Assembly (NCBI GenBank): GCA_964017155.1
Contig: OZ024856.1
Span: forward strand, 45,072,610-45,136,609
DNA: 64,000 nucleotides
Direction of reading: 5' to 3'
Origin: Oasisia sp. SBJ-2009
Taxonomy: Eukaryota; Annelida; Polychaeta; Sabellida; Siboglinidae
A model generated the notes under the pieces. The model ran no database searches, had not been told where the DNA came from, and worked only from the letters and a program-made list of their open reading frames with translations. This document shows positions 51,134 through 63,329 of the stretch, piece by piece. Within the stretch, counting starts at the first letter, position 1. Every line of letters begins with the position of its first letter. Made by a program: the position numbers and the translations under genes.

Positions 51134-51430
51134 CAGGGCTTTATGCAGGATAAAATTATTGCCAGTCACACATGTTTTGGTGGACACATGGATGTTAACT
51201 GTTAAGCCAGTTCACAAACTTTAAATGTATTTTTTTACCTGAAAAGACTACAAACACACATGTGACACCATTTATACTCATTTTGAAGGTATAACTAACA
51301 ATATCTATGGTTTTGGAAGACCTTTTTTTTGCTCCTTCATTTTATTATCTGTCCACCCATATTTCTACCCGTCCATATTCGTTTTTACCCGTCCAAATGA
51401 CGGGTGGACAGGTCCCTACTTAAAGCTATG
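51134..51430 (+). mobile_element. R-TIR family, copy 5
   Basis: Begins CAGGGCTTTATGCAGG and ends ACTTAAAGCTATG, with all internal blocks present. It ends 11 bp before the 55-bp minisatellite starts. All five near-complete copies and the fragment at 29998 share the plus orientation. Confidence 0.87.
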
Positions 51431-51441
51431 TTAGTCTGTGA

Positions 51442-51716
51442 GTTCTAGCCAGTGTTCTGCTGTTGACAGTATATTATAAACCGCCACAAGAGCAGTGTTC
51501 TAGCCAGTGTTCTGCTGTTGACAGTATATTATAAACCGCCACAAGAGCAGTGTTCTAGCCAGTGTTCTGCTGTTGACAGTATATTATAAACCGCCACAAG
51601 AGCAGTGTTCTAGCCAGTGTTCTGCTGTTGACAGTATATTATAAACCGCCACAAGAGCAGTGTTCTAGCCAGTATTCTGCTGTTGACAGTATATTATAAA
51701 CCGCCACAAGAGCAGT
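51442..51716 (+). repeat. 55-bp minisatellite, five units
   Basis: Five nearly identical units of exactly 55 bp, each with GTTCTAGCCAGTGTTCTGCT, GTTGACAG, TATATTATAAACCGCCACAA and GAGCAGT. GTTGACAG/TATATT positions fall at 51470, 51525, 51580, 51635 and 51690. The last unit runs straight into an open stretch (see the cassette exon candidate). One substitution distinguishes the last unit (AGTATTCTG). Confidence 0.95.
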
Positions 51717-51818
51717 GTTCCCGTGAAGAGCCCCGTCAGTCGAGTGTCCAAACCGCGCCAGCCCGAGCACCAGACTATCTATATAACCCACCAGTGTCCC
51801 GGGCATGCCGCCCTCAAG
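51690..51818 (+). CDS. Candidate cassette exon in PKC hinge
   Basis: A 129-nt open stretch between a plausible acceptor (ttctgctgttgacag) and a donor AAG/gtcggt. It is phase 0 on both sides, exactly what insertion between exons 7 and 8 requires. It would encode YIINRHKSSVPVKSPVSRVS, then KPRQPEHQTIYITHQC and PGHAALK: Ser/Pro/basic-rich, as hinge segments often are. It is GC-richer than the intron. Its first 21 nt are part of the 55-bp array. Against it: the donor is only moderate and I know no homologous segment. A shorter form starting at 51711 would also keep frame. Confidence 0.3.
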
Positions 51819-52104
51819 GTCGGTGGTCAGTCTTCTAGCTGCGTGGCTCGGGCGACTAACTGGGGCGCCCTCTGGTGGGTGATTCTGTCTCAGCGGTGAC
51901 GGGTGTGTTCGTGCTCTTCATCGACGTGTTTCGTCAGCTTTCAGTTCTCACCGGTTGCCGTAGTGTGTTGCGTACTAACATCTACTGAGGTGTTGTGTCT
52001 GGGTTTTGCTTCATTGTTATGTCCTGTCTTGCTCACCATGTTGTGGACGATTGTTTTATTGCGTGTTCTGGTGAACAGTGTTAAATTTGGCAAAATGGTA
52101 AAAA

Positions 52105-52262
52105 TCCATAGAATAACTTTATTAACGTTTTAATTTTAATTATTTAATATAAATTTTGTTTTTAGAGAGCATACCCCCCCCCCCCCCAAGCGCACAAGCT
52201 TTGATTGGACTTTTAACGCCCGGAAAGGGCCCAGTCTAGTATATGGAGGAAGAAGAAGAAGA
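52105..52262 (+). repeat. Dispersed repeat R2, copy 2
   Basis: Same order of words as 44608-44775, including a poly(C) run of about 15 at 52176 and a (GAA)n end at 52250-52262. Same orientation as copy 1. Confidence 0.75.
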
Positions 52263-52908
52263 AATCTTATAAAAGTGTTACCGTAAATTAAGTCATGTCC
52301 AGTGTTAAAGTTTTTTAATGGAGACCCCAGGGGATGTGAAAAATTGGGTCCCTGTAGCAAAAATTAGGTCCAAATATGTAAAAATTAAATATATAAATTG
52401 TGGCTCAGTGCAGTTATGTATGCTAACAGACACACACAAATGCACTTGGCCGCACACATGCACCAGATCTGACATGCACATATCTTGTATTGCAAAGTAA
52501 AGTGTATTATAATGTCCTCGTCATGTGCACATGATTTTATTATTGTCAAACCTCAAGTCTTAAAATGTCTACCTTCTTGCAGTTTTATCTGTTGTCGATG
52601 TCAATAGCTTGAAACAAAATTGAACACTGACTGGACGGAACCAGCCACGAGGTGGTGATGATGCACATTAGTGAGCAGTTTCATAGTTAAGTCACTAGGT
52701 GGCAGCATCTGTTCACTGTAGCTAAATGAATGTGTGTTGTAGACACGCATTATACCATCACAACATCTTCGGCAATCAGTTTGCAAATGTACCAGCTTCA
52801 AGCACATTAACTCGCTATGCTGTAGCAGTTAACTAATTTATGAACTGGTGGTTGGTATTAAATATGATTCTGAATACAGTACCAGTAAGATAAAAACACA
52901 TAATTTAA

Positions 52909-53941
52909 CCCATTAGACCCCAGCTGTTTAAATTGACTTGTGCTCCTGTTCCCCAAGCTGCAGCCACTGATTTCACCAATTCGGGGTGCTTGCATATTTT
53001 AAGCTGTATCTTCAAAACTACTGATTTTCTATAATTGCAAGTTGTATTTATTTTGATGTTCATTTAATTATCTTTAAAATGATGTAATTATGGTGTATGT
53101 TGGTAAAAAATATATTGTAATATGAAGGTGACAAACATAGAACATTACTATTCTGGACAACAATATAGTAGAATATCATGTTTTATTCACATAAAATGTA
53201 TTATAATTGTTCTATTTACACATGCTCTGCCTTGTTTAGACATAGTACTATATAAATCAGTTCATTTTGTCTGAATATGGACAGGAAACACGGCTTTGCA
53301 AGACTTCTATCTTGGTTGTCATCATCCTATATGTGACGTCTGTGTCATGCCATTGTGTATGTTGACATCGTGGATCACTGGCATTTTGAAACCTGAAACA
53401 ACAAAATGTCAACCATTAGGAAAATTGACAATGTTACCTAATGATTTATTATAATAAAACACCTAATTGTCATATATCACGACATAATCAACAGTTTCGG
53501 TGCTAAAAACCCGACTGGTGGTCACCCAACTTGGACAACGAAACATAAACAAAGCTCCGATCATTCATTTTATCGCTCATTCAGTTGTATTTCGAACGTA
53601 ATGTAAACTTACCTTCAGTTCAATGCCAGAAGTGTCCAAATCCAACGATATATAAGCACAAACTTAATCAGTAGTAAACAGCTACGATGTCCAAGACGCC
53701 GCCATTTTTGGAGGTCCACAGATGATGAACTTCAATCACGAAAAACTCGAATTTTTTCAATGCGAACCCATGTCAAAATTACCCAGGATTCATAGCTAAG
53801 ATATCAAGGAATCAGTGGGAATTAGTCTCATAAGTATCCGCAAGATGGGGCCATCGCTAGAGGCTTTTTCCGTGTCGGACGCTTTCGGGCGCTCTGGGGA
53901 GGAGCGACCCGGACGCTTTCGGACGCGTGGGGTCTAATGGG
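52909..53941. mobile_element. piggyBac-like non-autonomous element, copy 2 (1033 bp)
   Basis: Starts CCCATTAGACCCCAGC, ends GCGTGGGGTCTAATGGG, and is flanked by intact TTAA on both sides (52905-52908 and 53942-53945). Length is identical to copy 1 at 34688-35720 and the two differ only by scattered substitutions (for example AGCTGTT versus AGCCGTT near the start). The intact TTAA flanks and high identity indicate fairly recent movement. No transposase is encoded. Confidence 0.92.
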
Positions 53942-54607
53942 TTAAAAGTTAAATACCATAAAATATATAATTTATCTCCCACAAAGGTTAGTTAACAATT
54001 GTACAAATTTAGTAAATGCAAATGTGTTTATTCATTCAGTTGCAAGTTTCCATTTCCACAGTATTATTCAAATGCAACTGCAAATGTTTGGATATGCATT
54101 TGTAAGTGCATTTGAATTTAAGGATTTTAAAATATTTCAGGTAGCAAGGCTGAGTAAATTGTAATTGACTAAAATGTTATTAAATCTAAAAGTTCAATGT
54201 TTCATAATGAAACGATATTTTATATGATAGCATATTTCTGTTCGAAGAAAAGGTAAGTATATTGATTCATCCTATGCCAAGTTACATTTAATGTGCCTCT
54301 CTGTTGTAGCATTAAATATTGTGGAAATATCTACATAAAAGATATATATCGGGACACATTTAGAAACATTACCAGTTTATTCAAATGAAGTTATATGAAA
54401 ATTTGCCAACATGTAAGTAGATATATTGTTACTTGTGTGGTCAGTTTTGGCCAAGTTTTTCATCATGTTTAAGTTGTTTCCTGGATGATCTCAGTACTTA
54501 CCTGTTGTTACCAATATCCAGGTGACTGGAATGGCACAGCACCGGACATGGCAGTGAATTTGTTCTACTTTTAAATTTCTTGCATAACTTATACATTTCT
54601 GATGCTT

Positions 54608-54905
54608 CTTGTTTTGTGTGGCAGCTACCTTTTTGTCGCAGCTACCTTTGTATGGCAGCTACTTTTGTGTGGCAGCTACATTTGTGTCGCAGCTACATTT
54701 GTGTCGCAGCTACCTTTGTGTCGCAGCTACCTCTGTGTCGCAGCTACCTTTGTGTGGCAGCTACCTTCGTGTCGCAGCTACCTTCGTGTGGCAACTACCC
54801 TTGTGTGGCAGCTATCTTTGTGTGGCAGCCACCTTTGTGTGGCAATTACCCTTGTGTGGCAGCTACCTTTGTGTGGCAGCTACCTTTGTGTGGCAGCTAC
54901 CTTTC
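54608..54905. repeat. 17-bp tandem repeat (GTGTGGCAGCTACCTTT)n
   Basis: About 17 copies with small changes (GTCGCAGC, GGCAACTACC). Because 17 is not a multiple of three and the unit has no stop, all three plus frames stay open for about 110 codons. These are artefacts. Lies 160 bp before PKC exon 8. Confidence 0.93.
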
Positions 54906-55062
54906 TTTGACATAGATTTAGATGTTTTTATTTATTTATACTTATAATGCAGTGCACATATTTATGAACTCTATGTAATGCATTGTATAGTGTCAGACGC
55001 TGTAGCATTGTGTGTATGAGTGATGTCAAAATGTGTGAATTGTGACGCTGACTTTGTTGCAG

Positions 55063-55147
55063 TCATCCATAAGTGAATCTGGGGCGAGGTCAGTGGAGGG
55101 TGGTGACCTCCACCAGCGACCCCACTCATCACCCTACCGTGTAATAG
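55063..55147 (+). CDS. PRKCE: PKC epsilon-type, exon 8: hinge
   Basis: An 85-nt exon after actttgttgcag, phase 0 in and phase 1 out (donor ATAG/gtcagt). It encodes SSISESGARSVEGGDLHQRP, then HSSPYRVI: Ser-rich hinge between C1B and kinase domain with no fold expected. It is assigned because the phases link exon 7 to exon 9 and the splice sites are good. Hinge sequence is poorly conserved between species, so it has less homology support than its neighbours. Confidence 0.8.
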
Positions 55148-55212
55148 GTCAGTATCAACGAGTCTCCTTTGTTGACAATTTCTAGCTGCTTCATTTGAGA
55201 TATTACGTTAAT

Positions 55213-55599
55213 TACTGTAAACCCTGTATTACTAGCCGCACCCCGACTTTTGACCTAAATCCCGAATTTCTTCCGCGCTCTTTGATATCGGCAAAACCCT
55301 TATTTAAAGCCACACCCCGACCTTGAGCCAAGACCACGCACGTAATTTGGAAACATTTTAATGTGTTTCGTAAAACTAAAAGTCAACTGTGCTAATAACG
55401 AGCATAAATGAATAACTGAAAGACTCATTATTGTAATGCATTTATAATTATGACACAGTATGCATTTTAATCGGAATATTGCTACGTAAAATTTGGAAAA
55501 AAACGGGGGGAAATAACCAGAATTTCACCATGCTATCAGAACATAATTGGGTGGCAGAATGTCCGTACATCCAAAGCTATAAATACAGGATTTACGGTA
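55213..55599. mobile_element. Tc1/mariner-like MITE, 387 bp
   Basis: Ends TACTGTAAACCCTGTATT and AATACAGGATTTACGGTA are 18-bp inverted repeats with two differences. If the outer TA is the target duplication, the arrangement is that of Tc1/mariner-derived MITEs. No coding capacity. It lies between PKC exons 8 and 9. Confidence 0.7.
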
Positions 55600-55819
55600 G
55601 TTATATACAACATGGCAATCATTACAAATATTTTAAATGTTTACTACATAGAAAGTGAAATTATACGTGCATACAATAACTCTCTATATTTGCTGTATTA
55701 ATGATTTAAAATGATGACACAATCTTATATTGCTAAAACTGCGCTGTGTAAACACTTACATTTATTAGACCAGCACTAGAGGGAAACAGAAAATGGCACA
55801 TAGATTGTTGTTGCTTCAG

Positions 55820-55983
55820 ACGAGGACTTAGGTGAGATGGGTGAGGGGATGAGGAACCTCCTCGTATCTGACCTTGACCTTGAGACTATGCATGGCTTGA
55901 GTCTAGAACGAGGTCAGAAACGTCGTGTATCGCTGTCCGACTTCAACTTCATCAAAGTGCTCGGAAAGGGAAGCTTTGGCAAG
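55820..55983 (+). CDS. PRKCE: PKC epsilon-type, exon 9: hinge end and Gly-rich loop
   Basis: A 164-nt exon, acceptor ttgttgcttcag, donor AAG/gtcagt, phase 1 in and phase 0 out. It encodes DEDLGEMGEGMRNLLVSDLD, LETMHGLSLERGQKRRVSLS, then DFNFIKVLGKGSFGK. G-K-G-S-F-G (392-397) is the ATP-binding glycine loop. The kinase domain begins at DFNFIKVLG. RRVS at 378-381 is a basic-directed phosphorylation-like site in the hinge (inference). Confidence 0.95.
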
Positions 55984-56715
55984 GTCAGTGGCCCGGCATT
56001 TTCCACGGATAAGTTGAGGTGGTGTTCCATTAAAATGTTATGTTCGTATGTTACTTTATTACTTTTAAATAATTTACATTATTTTTATAACTATTATTGT
56101 TAACATTGCATAAGAAATTGCTGTAAACATGCAATATAATTTTCACTTCTGTGGCATTACAAAATCCAGTTAATAATTAGTAATAAATAAATGGAATCAC
56201 ATTTTACTGATGCATACAAGTGTTCTTGTTCTCACAGATTTCTACATAAACAACTTAAGGCAAGATGTTGGTTGATTAATTGACGAGAAGCTGACATCTA
56301 TATCGTATATTTTTGTATTTTCATGGAAAGACTTTAGTATGAGTTTTGCCAGTACAGAAGTACAAAATCTACTGCTTTCACCTTAGAAATAATGGTTTTT
56401 CTTCATTTTATAATCTGGCTGTCTACCACAGTAGCCTATTCCAGAATCTGCCTCCACGCTGACATTTCCTAGCACGTCGTTTCTACTTATTTGAAATTTT
56501 TACGAGCAGAATGAATTTCAAAGTTTGAACTAATTTTGAATCCAACTGTCCACACCCACATTTTGCACCAATGTAAGTAAACAAAGTGAAGAATCATCCC
56601 ACCGTGAAGCAGTTTCAGTTTCCCCACACCTTCCAGCAACTGAGTGTTTTTTACATCCCACATTGAAATGAGTCATGTGACATGTATCATGTGACGTTAA
56701 TCTCTTGGCCTGTAG

Positions 56716-56889
56716 GTGATGTTGGCGGAACACAAGGGCACGGACGAGGTGTACGCGGTGAAGGTTCTACAGAAACACGTCATCATACAGGACGACGACG
56801 TCGAGTGTACGATGACAGAGAAGAGGATCCTGGCTCTGTCTGCCAAGCACCCCTTCCTCACAGCTCTACACTCGTCTTTCCAAACCAAG
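56716..56889 (+). CDS. PRKCE: PKC epsilon-type, exon 10: catalytic lysine
   Basis: A 174-nt, phase 0-0 exon. It encodes [40 protein letters not shown], then [18 protein letters not shown]. Lys414 in Y-A-V-K is the ATP-anchoring lysine and Glu in C-T-M-T-E-K-R is its partner on helix C. The intron that follows contains a SINE-A fragment starting only about 16 bases after the donor. Confidence 0.96.
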
Positions 56890-56899
56890 GTCAGAATCA

Positions 56900-56995
56900 C
56901 CATCCCACCTACCGCCATTTCGAAACTTCGGCAATTTTGTTCACCCTACATTTGTCTGTGTCTTTCGGAAGCGACACTAAAAGTCTACAATGTTC
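56900..56995 (+). repeat. SINE-A body fragment abutting PKC exon 10
   Basis: Contains ATCCCACCTACCGCCATTTC, GAAACTTCGGCAATTTTGTT, CACCCTACATTTGTCTGTGT and TTTCGGAAGCGACACTAAAA, matching the body of the SINE-A copy at 57460-57540. Only this module is present. Confidence 0.75.
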
Positions 56996-57405
56996 ACACC
57001 CAACCACCCTGCATTCTGAGCTACTGAAACAATGCAGTGCTTTTACTGGAACCTTCAAAGACAACTCAGCCAGCCTAATGGGTAGATTCTTCCAAGGACA
57101 AAGTATTAGTAGTATTTAGGAATATTACAGAACAACCAGAAAACAGGAAACACCACCTGGCACATTGCATCGTATCAGAATGGGGTGATTTTGGAGTGAG
57201 TCCCCAATATTGAGAATGGGCGCCTCGTGAATTTTGAGGGTTTTTAAAGTTGAAACCTTCAAGCTAAAATCAATCCTGTCAGGGTGGCTCTCCATTCCAA
57301 CTGCCCCGCCCCATCTTATGATGTGTGTCTGACAGCTGCCTGGTGCACCAGTCAGGTTCAGAAATAGCTCAGTCAAACATCTCCACAACAACACTCCTTC
57401 TACAG

Positions 57406-57705
57406 TAACTGGTTGTGTGGTAGAGCGTCGGACTGTCAATCGAGTGGATAGTGGTTCAATCCCACCTGCCGCTGTTTCGAAACTTTAGTAATTTCGCTCA
57501 CCCCGCATTTGCCTGTGTTTTTCGGAAGAGATACTAAAAACCGGTGGTCCCTTCTATCTGGTGTCTATGCCAGGGGAAGTAAAAGATCCTACACAGGGGG
57601 TAAATGTGTAACCTGTAGTGGACTCACTAATTCTAGAGAAGGACAACTCCTGCGTTAGCCCAAGTTTGGGCTGTTTGGAGGTAAACCATCTAAGAGACCA
57701 CACAC
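57406..57705 (+). mobile_element. SINE-A, tRNA-derived, full-length copy
   Basis: Head with GTGTGGTAGAGCGTCGGACT (A-box-like) and GTGGTTCAATCCC (B box, about 57451-57463). Body with GTTTCGAAACTTTAGTAATT, ACCGGTGGTCCCTTCTATCT and GGTGTCTATGCCAGGGGAAG. Tail with ACTCCTGCGTTAGCCCAAGT and GGGCTGTTTGGAGG. It is the best-preserved family member and lies in the PKC intron between exons 10 and 11. Confidence 0.85.
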
Positions 57706-58184
57706 ATACTGGGAAAATAAATGGTCATACGAAGAGTACTAAAATGGCACGTTTGCTAAATAAATTCAGATGTCTTGCACGAATGATACAGCTTTCCATG
57801 TGTTTATATGCTTGTATGCATGCATGCATCTATGTGTGCAGAATACGTTAACACAACAAAGGGTTATTATGTAAGAGTGATAATAATAATAAGCAATTTA
57901 TATGCTGATATCTAAAATAAGAGGTGGTTATATCTGATTTCATTAATAATTATACTGATTAGAATATAGCTGTGAGAGCAATTATGCCAATTTTTACTGA
58001 AGACATTAAACGCGTAAAAGTCTTAATGCACAGTTGTATGTTGAATCGCATATATTTGGTTAATAATAACCCTTGGTTTTGTCGCGCCACTGAGCTTGAT
58101 CTTCGAGGATATAGAAGTTTATTATTATTATTATTAATAGTCAGATGAAGTCGTCCATACACTGGTGATGTTTGTTGTAATTGA

Positions 58185-58800
<616 letters not shown>

Positions 58801-58949
58801 GTGGTCATGCCAAACTGTCAACGTATTATGTACGAGTGTCCAGTTGTTGTAGACATACGAACTGTTATGATATTACACAAACAAACTGTCATGGTTTATA
58901 TACAGTGGGTGGTTGTTGTAGACACATGTACAGGACTATATTACATTGA

Positions 58950-59303
<354 letters not shown>

Positions 59304-60000
59304 TGAAAAAATGTACATCTTGTTTTGAGTAGCTGTTGCATAAGGTGCAAAATCGGTGATTGTGGTCTAAAGATATTTCTCTTATAGCAAAATGCATGCG
59401 GCATATAATAATATGTATTGTAAGAGAAGTAAAAAAGCTCTGGGTTTAGAACAAAACTGCCTTGACTGACTTGTAAGAGGGCATTGGTTTGTGAAGCATG
59501 GTTATCTCATTGAATACGTAGTCAATATTCCACTTACAATAACTTTTCTAATAGTTTCTTTGCACCGTACAGTTAAAATTGCATGATAATAATTTTATTT
59601 ATTTAGTATTGTATGTTCAGAGAAATAAATGTCTCATCAGAGGTATAACATTTATAAAACTAAAATGACCAATACTTATAATGTATACTCGGCATCATTG
59701 ACATAGCCTTTATACTTCCAACAATCAGTCAAGAAATAATGTGTGAAAGTCTATGGGAGAAAGACGTGTGGCTTTTAAATATTAATTTTAAATATAATGC
59801 TGCCACCTCACGCATACTGGTTAATCCTGCCGTAATTTATATTTTAATAAATTTGTATATCTTGTTATTTTGTGTTAATATAAGTTTAATTTTGAATATT
59901 TTTTATAATGCAGCATTAGTTGATAAAAAGGTACCCTTATTTAAATTGTATGCTATCCATGTGGGCTAAACAATGCATAGGATATTATTATCTTCTAAAA

Positions 60001-61203
60001 GCATACATGTTAAGTTTTGGAAATGCCAATGTGGGAGATTTATACGTAAATCGGAGGGTCTCGGGGAAAACGGCATTTTATACGTAAATCGGAGGGTCTT
60101 GGAAAATTGGGCTATTATACGTAAATTTGGTTTTTAACCATAAATGCAAATAATATAATACAAAAAGGAATAAATTGCACTGATTAAGATATTTACATAG
60201 ATTTTTGTTATATGAATTAACTTATTTTGGAGCAAAACCATTCTTGGAGCTATGAACAATAGATGTTTTATTATCACTAGTCATAATACCACAAATATAA
60301 TAAATTCCCTGCTAATTTCATTGGCATGTTTGTTGAACTTCTGATATGAATCATATGTTGCAAAAAAATCCCTTGGATGAAAAGCAGCAGCATCTACATG
60401 ATATTTTATTACACAACTAATATAATCTTTACATGTAAAACTTGAATAGGGAATTCATTATTTATGAGCTGGACTGAGCCATGGTGACATAGGCTCGACT
60501 GGAGCCATTTAAATAACTATGCTTTCTCAACTGTTGAGAATGTTTTTCATTTACATGTCAAATGTACTCAAATAGTAAAGAGCTTAGCAAAAGTACATAT
60601 ATTTACAAACGTGCACATGTAGTGTAGATGTATGGATGGCCATTATTCCATTAGATCTAAACGGATTGCACTTTTTACTACAAGACTGGAACGTACACAG
60701 CGGGCGATAATAGGGTATCAAAGCGGCTCGCGGTGATTCTACCAAGCTAATAAACAATGTCAGCGACAGGCAAAGTGTAGGCTTTGTACTTAGATATTTA
60801 TTAGACAGTTTTTAATGTTCAGTCATCACAGTAAGACGGGATTTAAATAGTTCCAATTCAGGTCATTGTTCAAATCATTGTCTGCACCAGCGAGCGCCCG
60901 GCGATGTCTGTGAGCATTAGCTCAGTCTCAGACTCGATTGCAATTAGTTAACTGGCACTACATTGTGAGGTGACACAGAAAAGCACACACGACAATACCC
61001 AGCCAGAAATAAACCAATTATCCGCACCCAGTTAGGTAACTTAGGTCAAATTTGTTTGTTTTTGGTGTTGGAGTCTCCCGCAATTTTTTTCACTTACATT
61101 TCAGTGAAATTGCGGGAGATTGGTTCTCCCGTGTGGGAGATCGGGAGATTTCCTGTAAATTGCGGGAGTCTCCCGCCGAATGCGGGAGACTTAACATGTC
61201 TGC
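60001..61203. mobile_element. 1203-bp TIR element with TAAAA flanks
   Basis: Ends GCATACATGTTAAG and CTTAACATGTCTGC are 14-bp inverted repeats with one difference. TAAAA is present directly on both sides (59996-60000 and 61204-61208), consistent with a 5-bp target duplication. Subterminal regions hold GTGGGAGATTTATACGTAAA and TCGGAGGGTCT twice on the left, and several TGCGGGAG/CTCCCGC words on the right. No transposase frame. Superfamily not recognised. Confidence 0.75.
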
Positions 61204-61237
61204 TAAAAGTATATCGTTATTTTAATTTTATTTCATA

Positions 61238-61370
61238 GTTGGCCTGAGAGCCAATCAGCGTCTCTATCCTAACCTGGGGTAAGGCCACCCTGGCGGTTAC
61301 AAATGCAGAGCATTAGTTGCCCAGGCAGAGTTGAGAGGCTTAAAAGTGCTGCCACTGTAATGTCACTGTA
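61238..61370 (+). repeat. Dispersed repeat R1, copy 3
   Basis: Contains TTGGCCTGAGAGCCAATCAG, CGTCTCTATCCTAACCTGGG, GTAAGGCCACCCTGGCGG and AGAGGCTTAAAAGTGCTGCC, matching the reverse complement of 1-205. It begins 35 bp after the TIR element. Confidence 0.65.
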
Positions 61371-61398
61371 ACTGCTGCCACAGAGGCTAAGACAGTGC

Positions 61399-61434
61399 GG
61401 GATTTAAATAGTTCCGTCTGACTATTTAAATCCC
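61399..61434. other. Perfect inverted repeat, 14-bp arms
   Basis: GGGATTTAAATAGT (61399-61412), an 8-base spacer, ACTATTTAAATCCC (61421-61434). The left arm word CGGGATTTAAATAGTTCC also occurs inside the TIR element at 60838-60855. Confidence 0.7.
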
Positions 61435-61528
61435 GTCTGTATACATACATACATACATACATACATTCGTAAATCCCTTTATGTGACAGCCCTGTGCCAA
61501 TTTCTAAACTTCCCACTGCCTCTTCTAG

Positions 61529-61840
<312 letters not shown>

Positions 61841-61857
61841 TAGAAAGGTCAACCACC

Positions 61858-62393
61858 ATCCAGACATCCAGACATCCAGACATCCAGACATCAGACATCC
61901 ATCCAGACATCCATCCAGACATCCATCCAGACATCCATCCAGACATCCATCCAGACATCCATCCAGACATCCATCCAGACATCCATCCAGACATCCATCC
62001 AGACATCCATCCAGACATCCATCCAGACATCCATCCATCCAGACATCCATACATACATACATACATACATACATACATACATACATACATACATACATAC
62101 ATACATACATACATACATACATACATACATACATACATACATACATACATACATACATACATACATACATACATACATACATACATACATACATACATAC
62201 ATACATACATACATACATACATACATACATACATACATACATACATACATACATACATACATACATACATACATACATACATACATACATACATACATAC
62301 ATACATACATACATACATACATACATACATACATACATACATACATACATACATACATACATACATACATACATACATACATACATACATACA
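61858..62393. repeat. (ATCCAGACATCC)n and (ATAC)n compound microsatellite
   Basis: About fifteen ATCCAGACATCC units followed by about 86 ATAC units. Long Met-Tyr-Val-Cys repeat frames on the minus strand are artefacts. Confidence 0.97.
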
Positions 62394-62697
62394 AATTGTT
62401 CTTTTACTTTACAAATATACAACCTCCATGTACATGATGGGATGACAGTAACACCCATAGGTTTATTTAGAGACCCTCCACCATCAGTTGGACAGGGTGA
62501 TATCTGTTGGAGTGGGCAGACATTTGAGCTGACAGGGCCTGATTGTCATAAAACAGCAGGGCCACTGACTGGTAATCTTATCTTGTATGGCTACAATGAT
62601 TTGTCCTCAGGAAGTGCCTAGTGGGTGGACAATGTTAAAAATCTAGGCTAATTACAGATGTGTGCCAAAGCCTAGGTGTGCATGTATACAGGCATCT

Positions 62698-62765
62698 GCA
62701 CGCACGCACGCATGCATGCACGCACGCACGCATGCACGCATGCGGGTGCGTGCAAACACACGCAA

Positions 62766-62841
<76 letters not shown>
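62698..62841. repeat. GCAC/GCAT tract and (CA)n microsatellite
   Basis: GCACGCATGCAC repeats, ACACGCAAACATACATAC, then about 30 CA units. The junction text ACACACGCAAACATACATAC also occurs at about 8783-8802 inside the large microsatellite block. Confidence 0.95.
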
Positions 62842-62845
<4 letters not shown>

Positions 62846-63329
62846 GAAAGTTTTTGACTGGCAAAAGTTTGACCCTGTATTGTTACTATTATCAATACAT
62901 TTATTTATTGGCACTATTATTATTGTTAACAGTTTTAACATATACAAAACTATTTCTTACTTTCTTAGTTATACCTATACTGTCATTTATCAGTATCATT
63001 GTAATGTAATTATACACTAGATTAATTATTATGTATTTTTATGACTAATACGTAATTTATTTAAAAGTGCTACGCTTTTTAATACTGATTTAATTTTAGT
63101 TATGTATATATCTATACATATATTTTTTTACATTTATTTCAAAACATTAGTATTTGGCTTATTGTATACAATCTTTTTAATGTATTTTATATAGTAATAT
63201 GTTGTGAAGCGCCACGAACGATTATGGATGTGGCGCTATACCAAATAAATGTATTATTATAAAGTCACCGTAATACTCCTACATAATGTACCCTGCCCTG
63301 CTGACACCCTGTCTGTTTCACCCCCACAG

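Larger units (their letters stand above)
50319..55062 (+). other. PKC intron 7 (4.7 kb)
   Basis: Contents in order: unique AT-rich DNA, R-TIR copy 5, a 55-bp minisatellite, a candidate cassette exon (51690-51818), R2 copy 2, piggyBac-like copy 2 and a 17-bp array. The hinge of PKCs is variable, so alternative exons here would not disturb a domain. Confidence 0.55.

Noticed and set aside
51442..51716. 55-bp regular repeats as a CRISPR-like array
   Set aside because: Whole unit is repeated without variable spacers; it is a minisatellite.
54580..54947. Three overlapping plus-strand frames of about 110 codons
   Set aside because: A 17-bp tandem repeat without stops keeps all three frames open; composition and period explain it fully.
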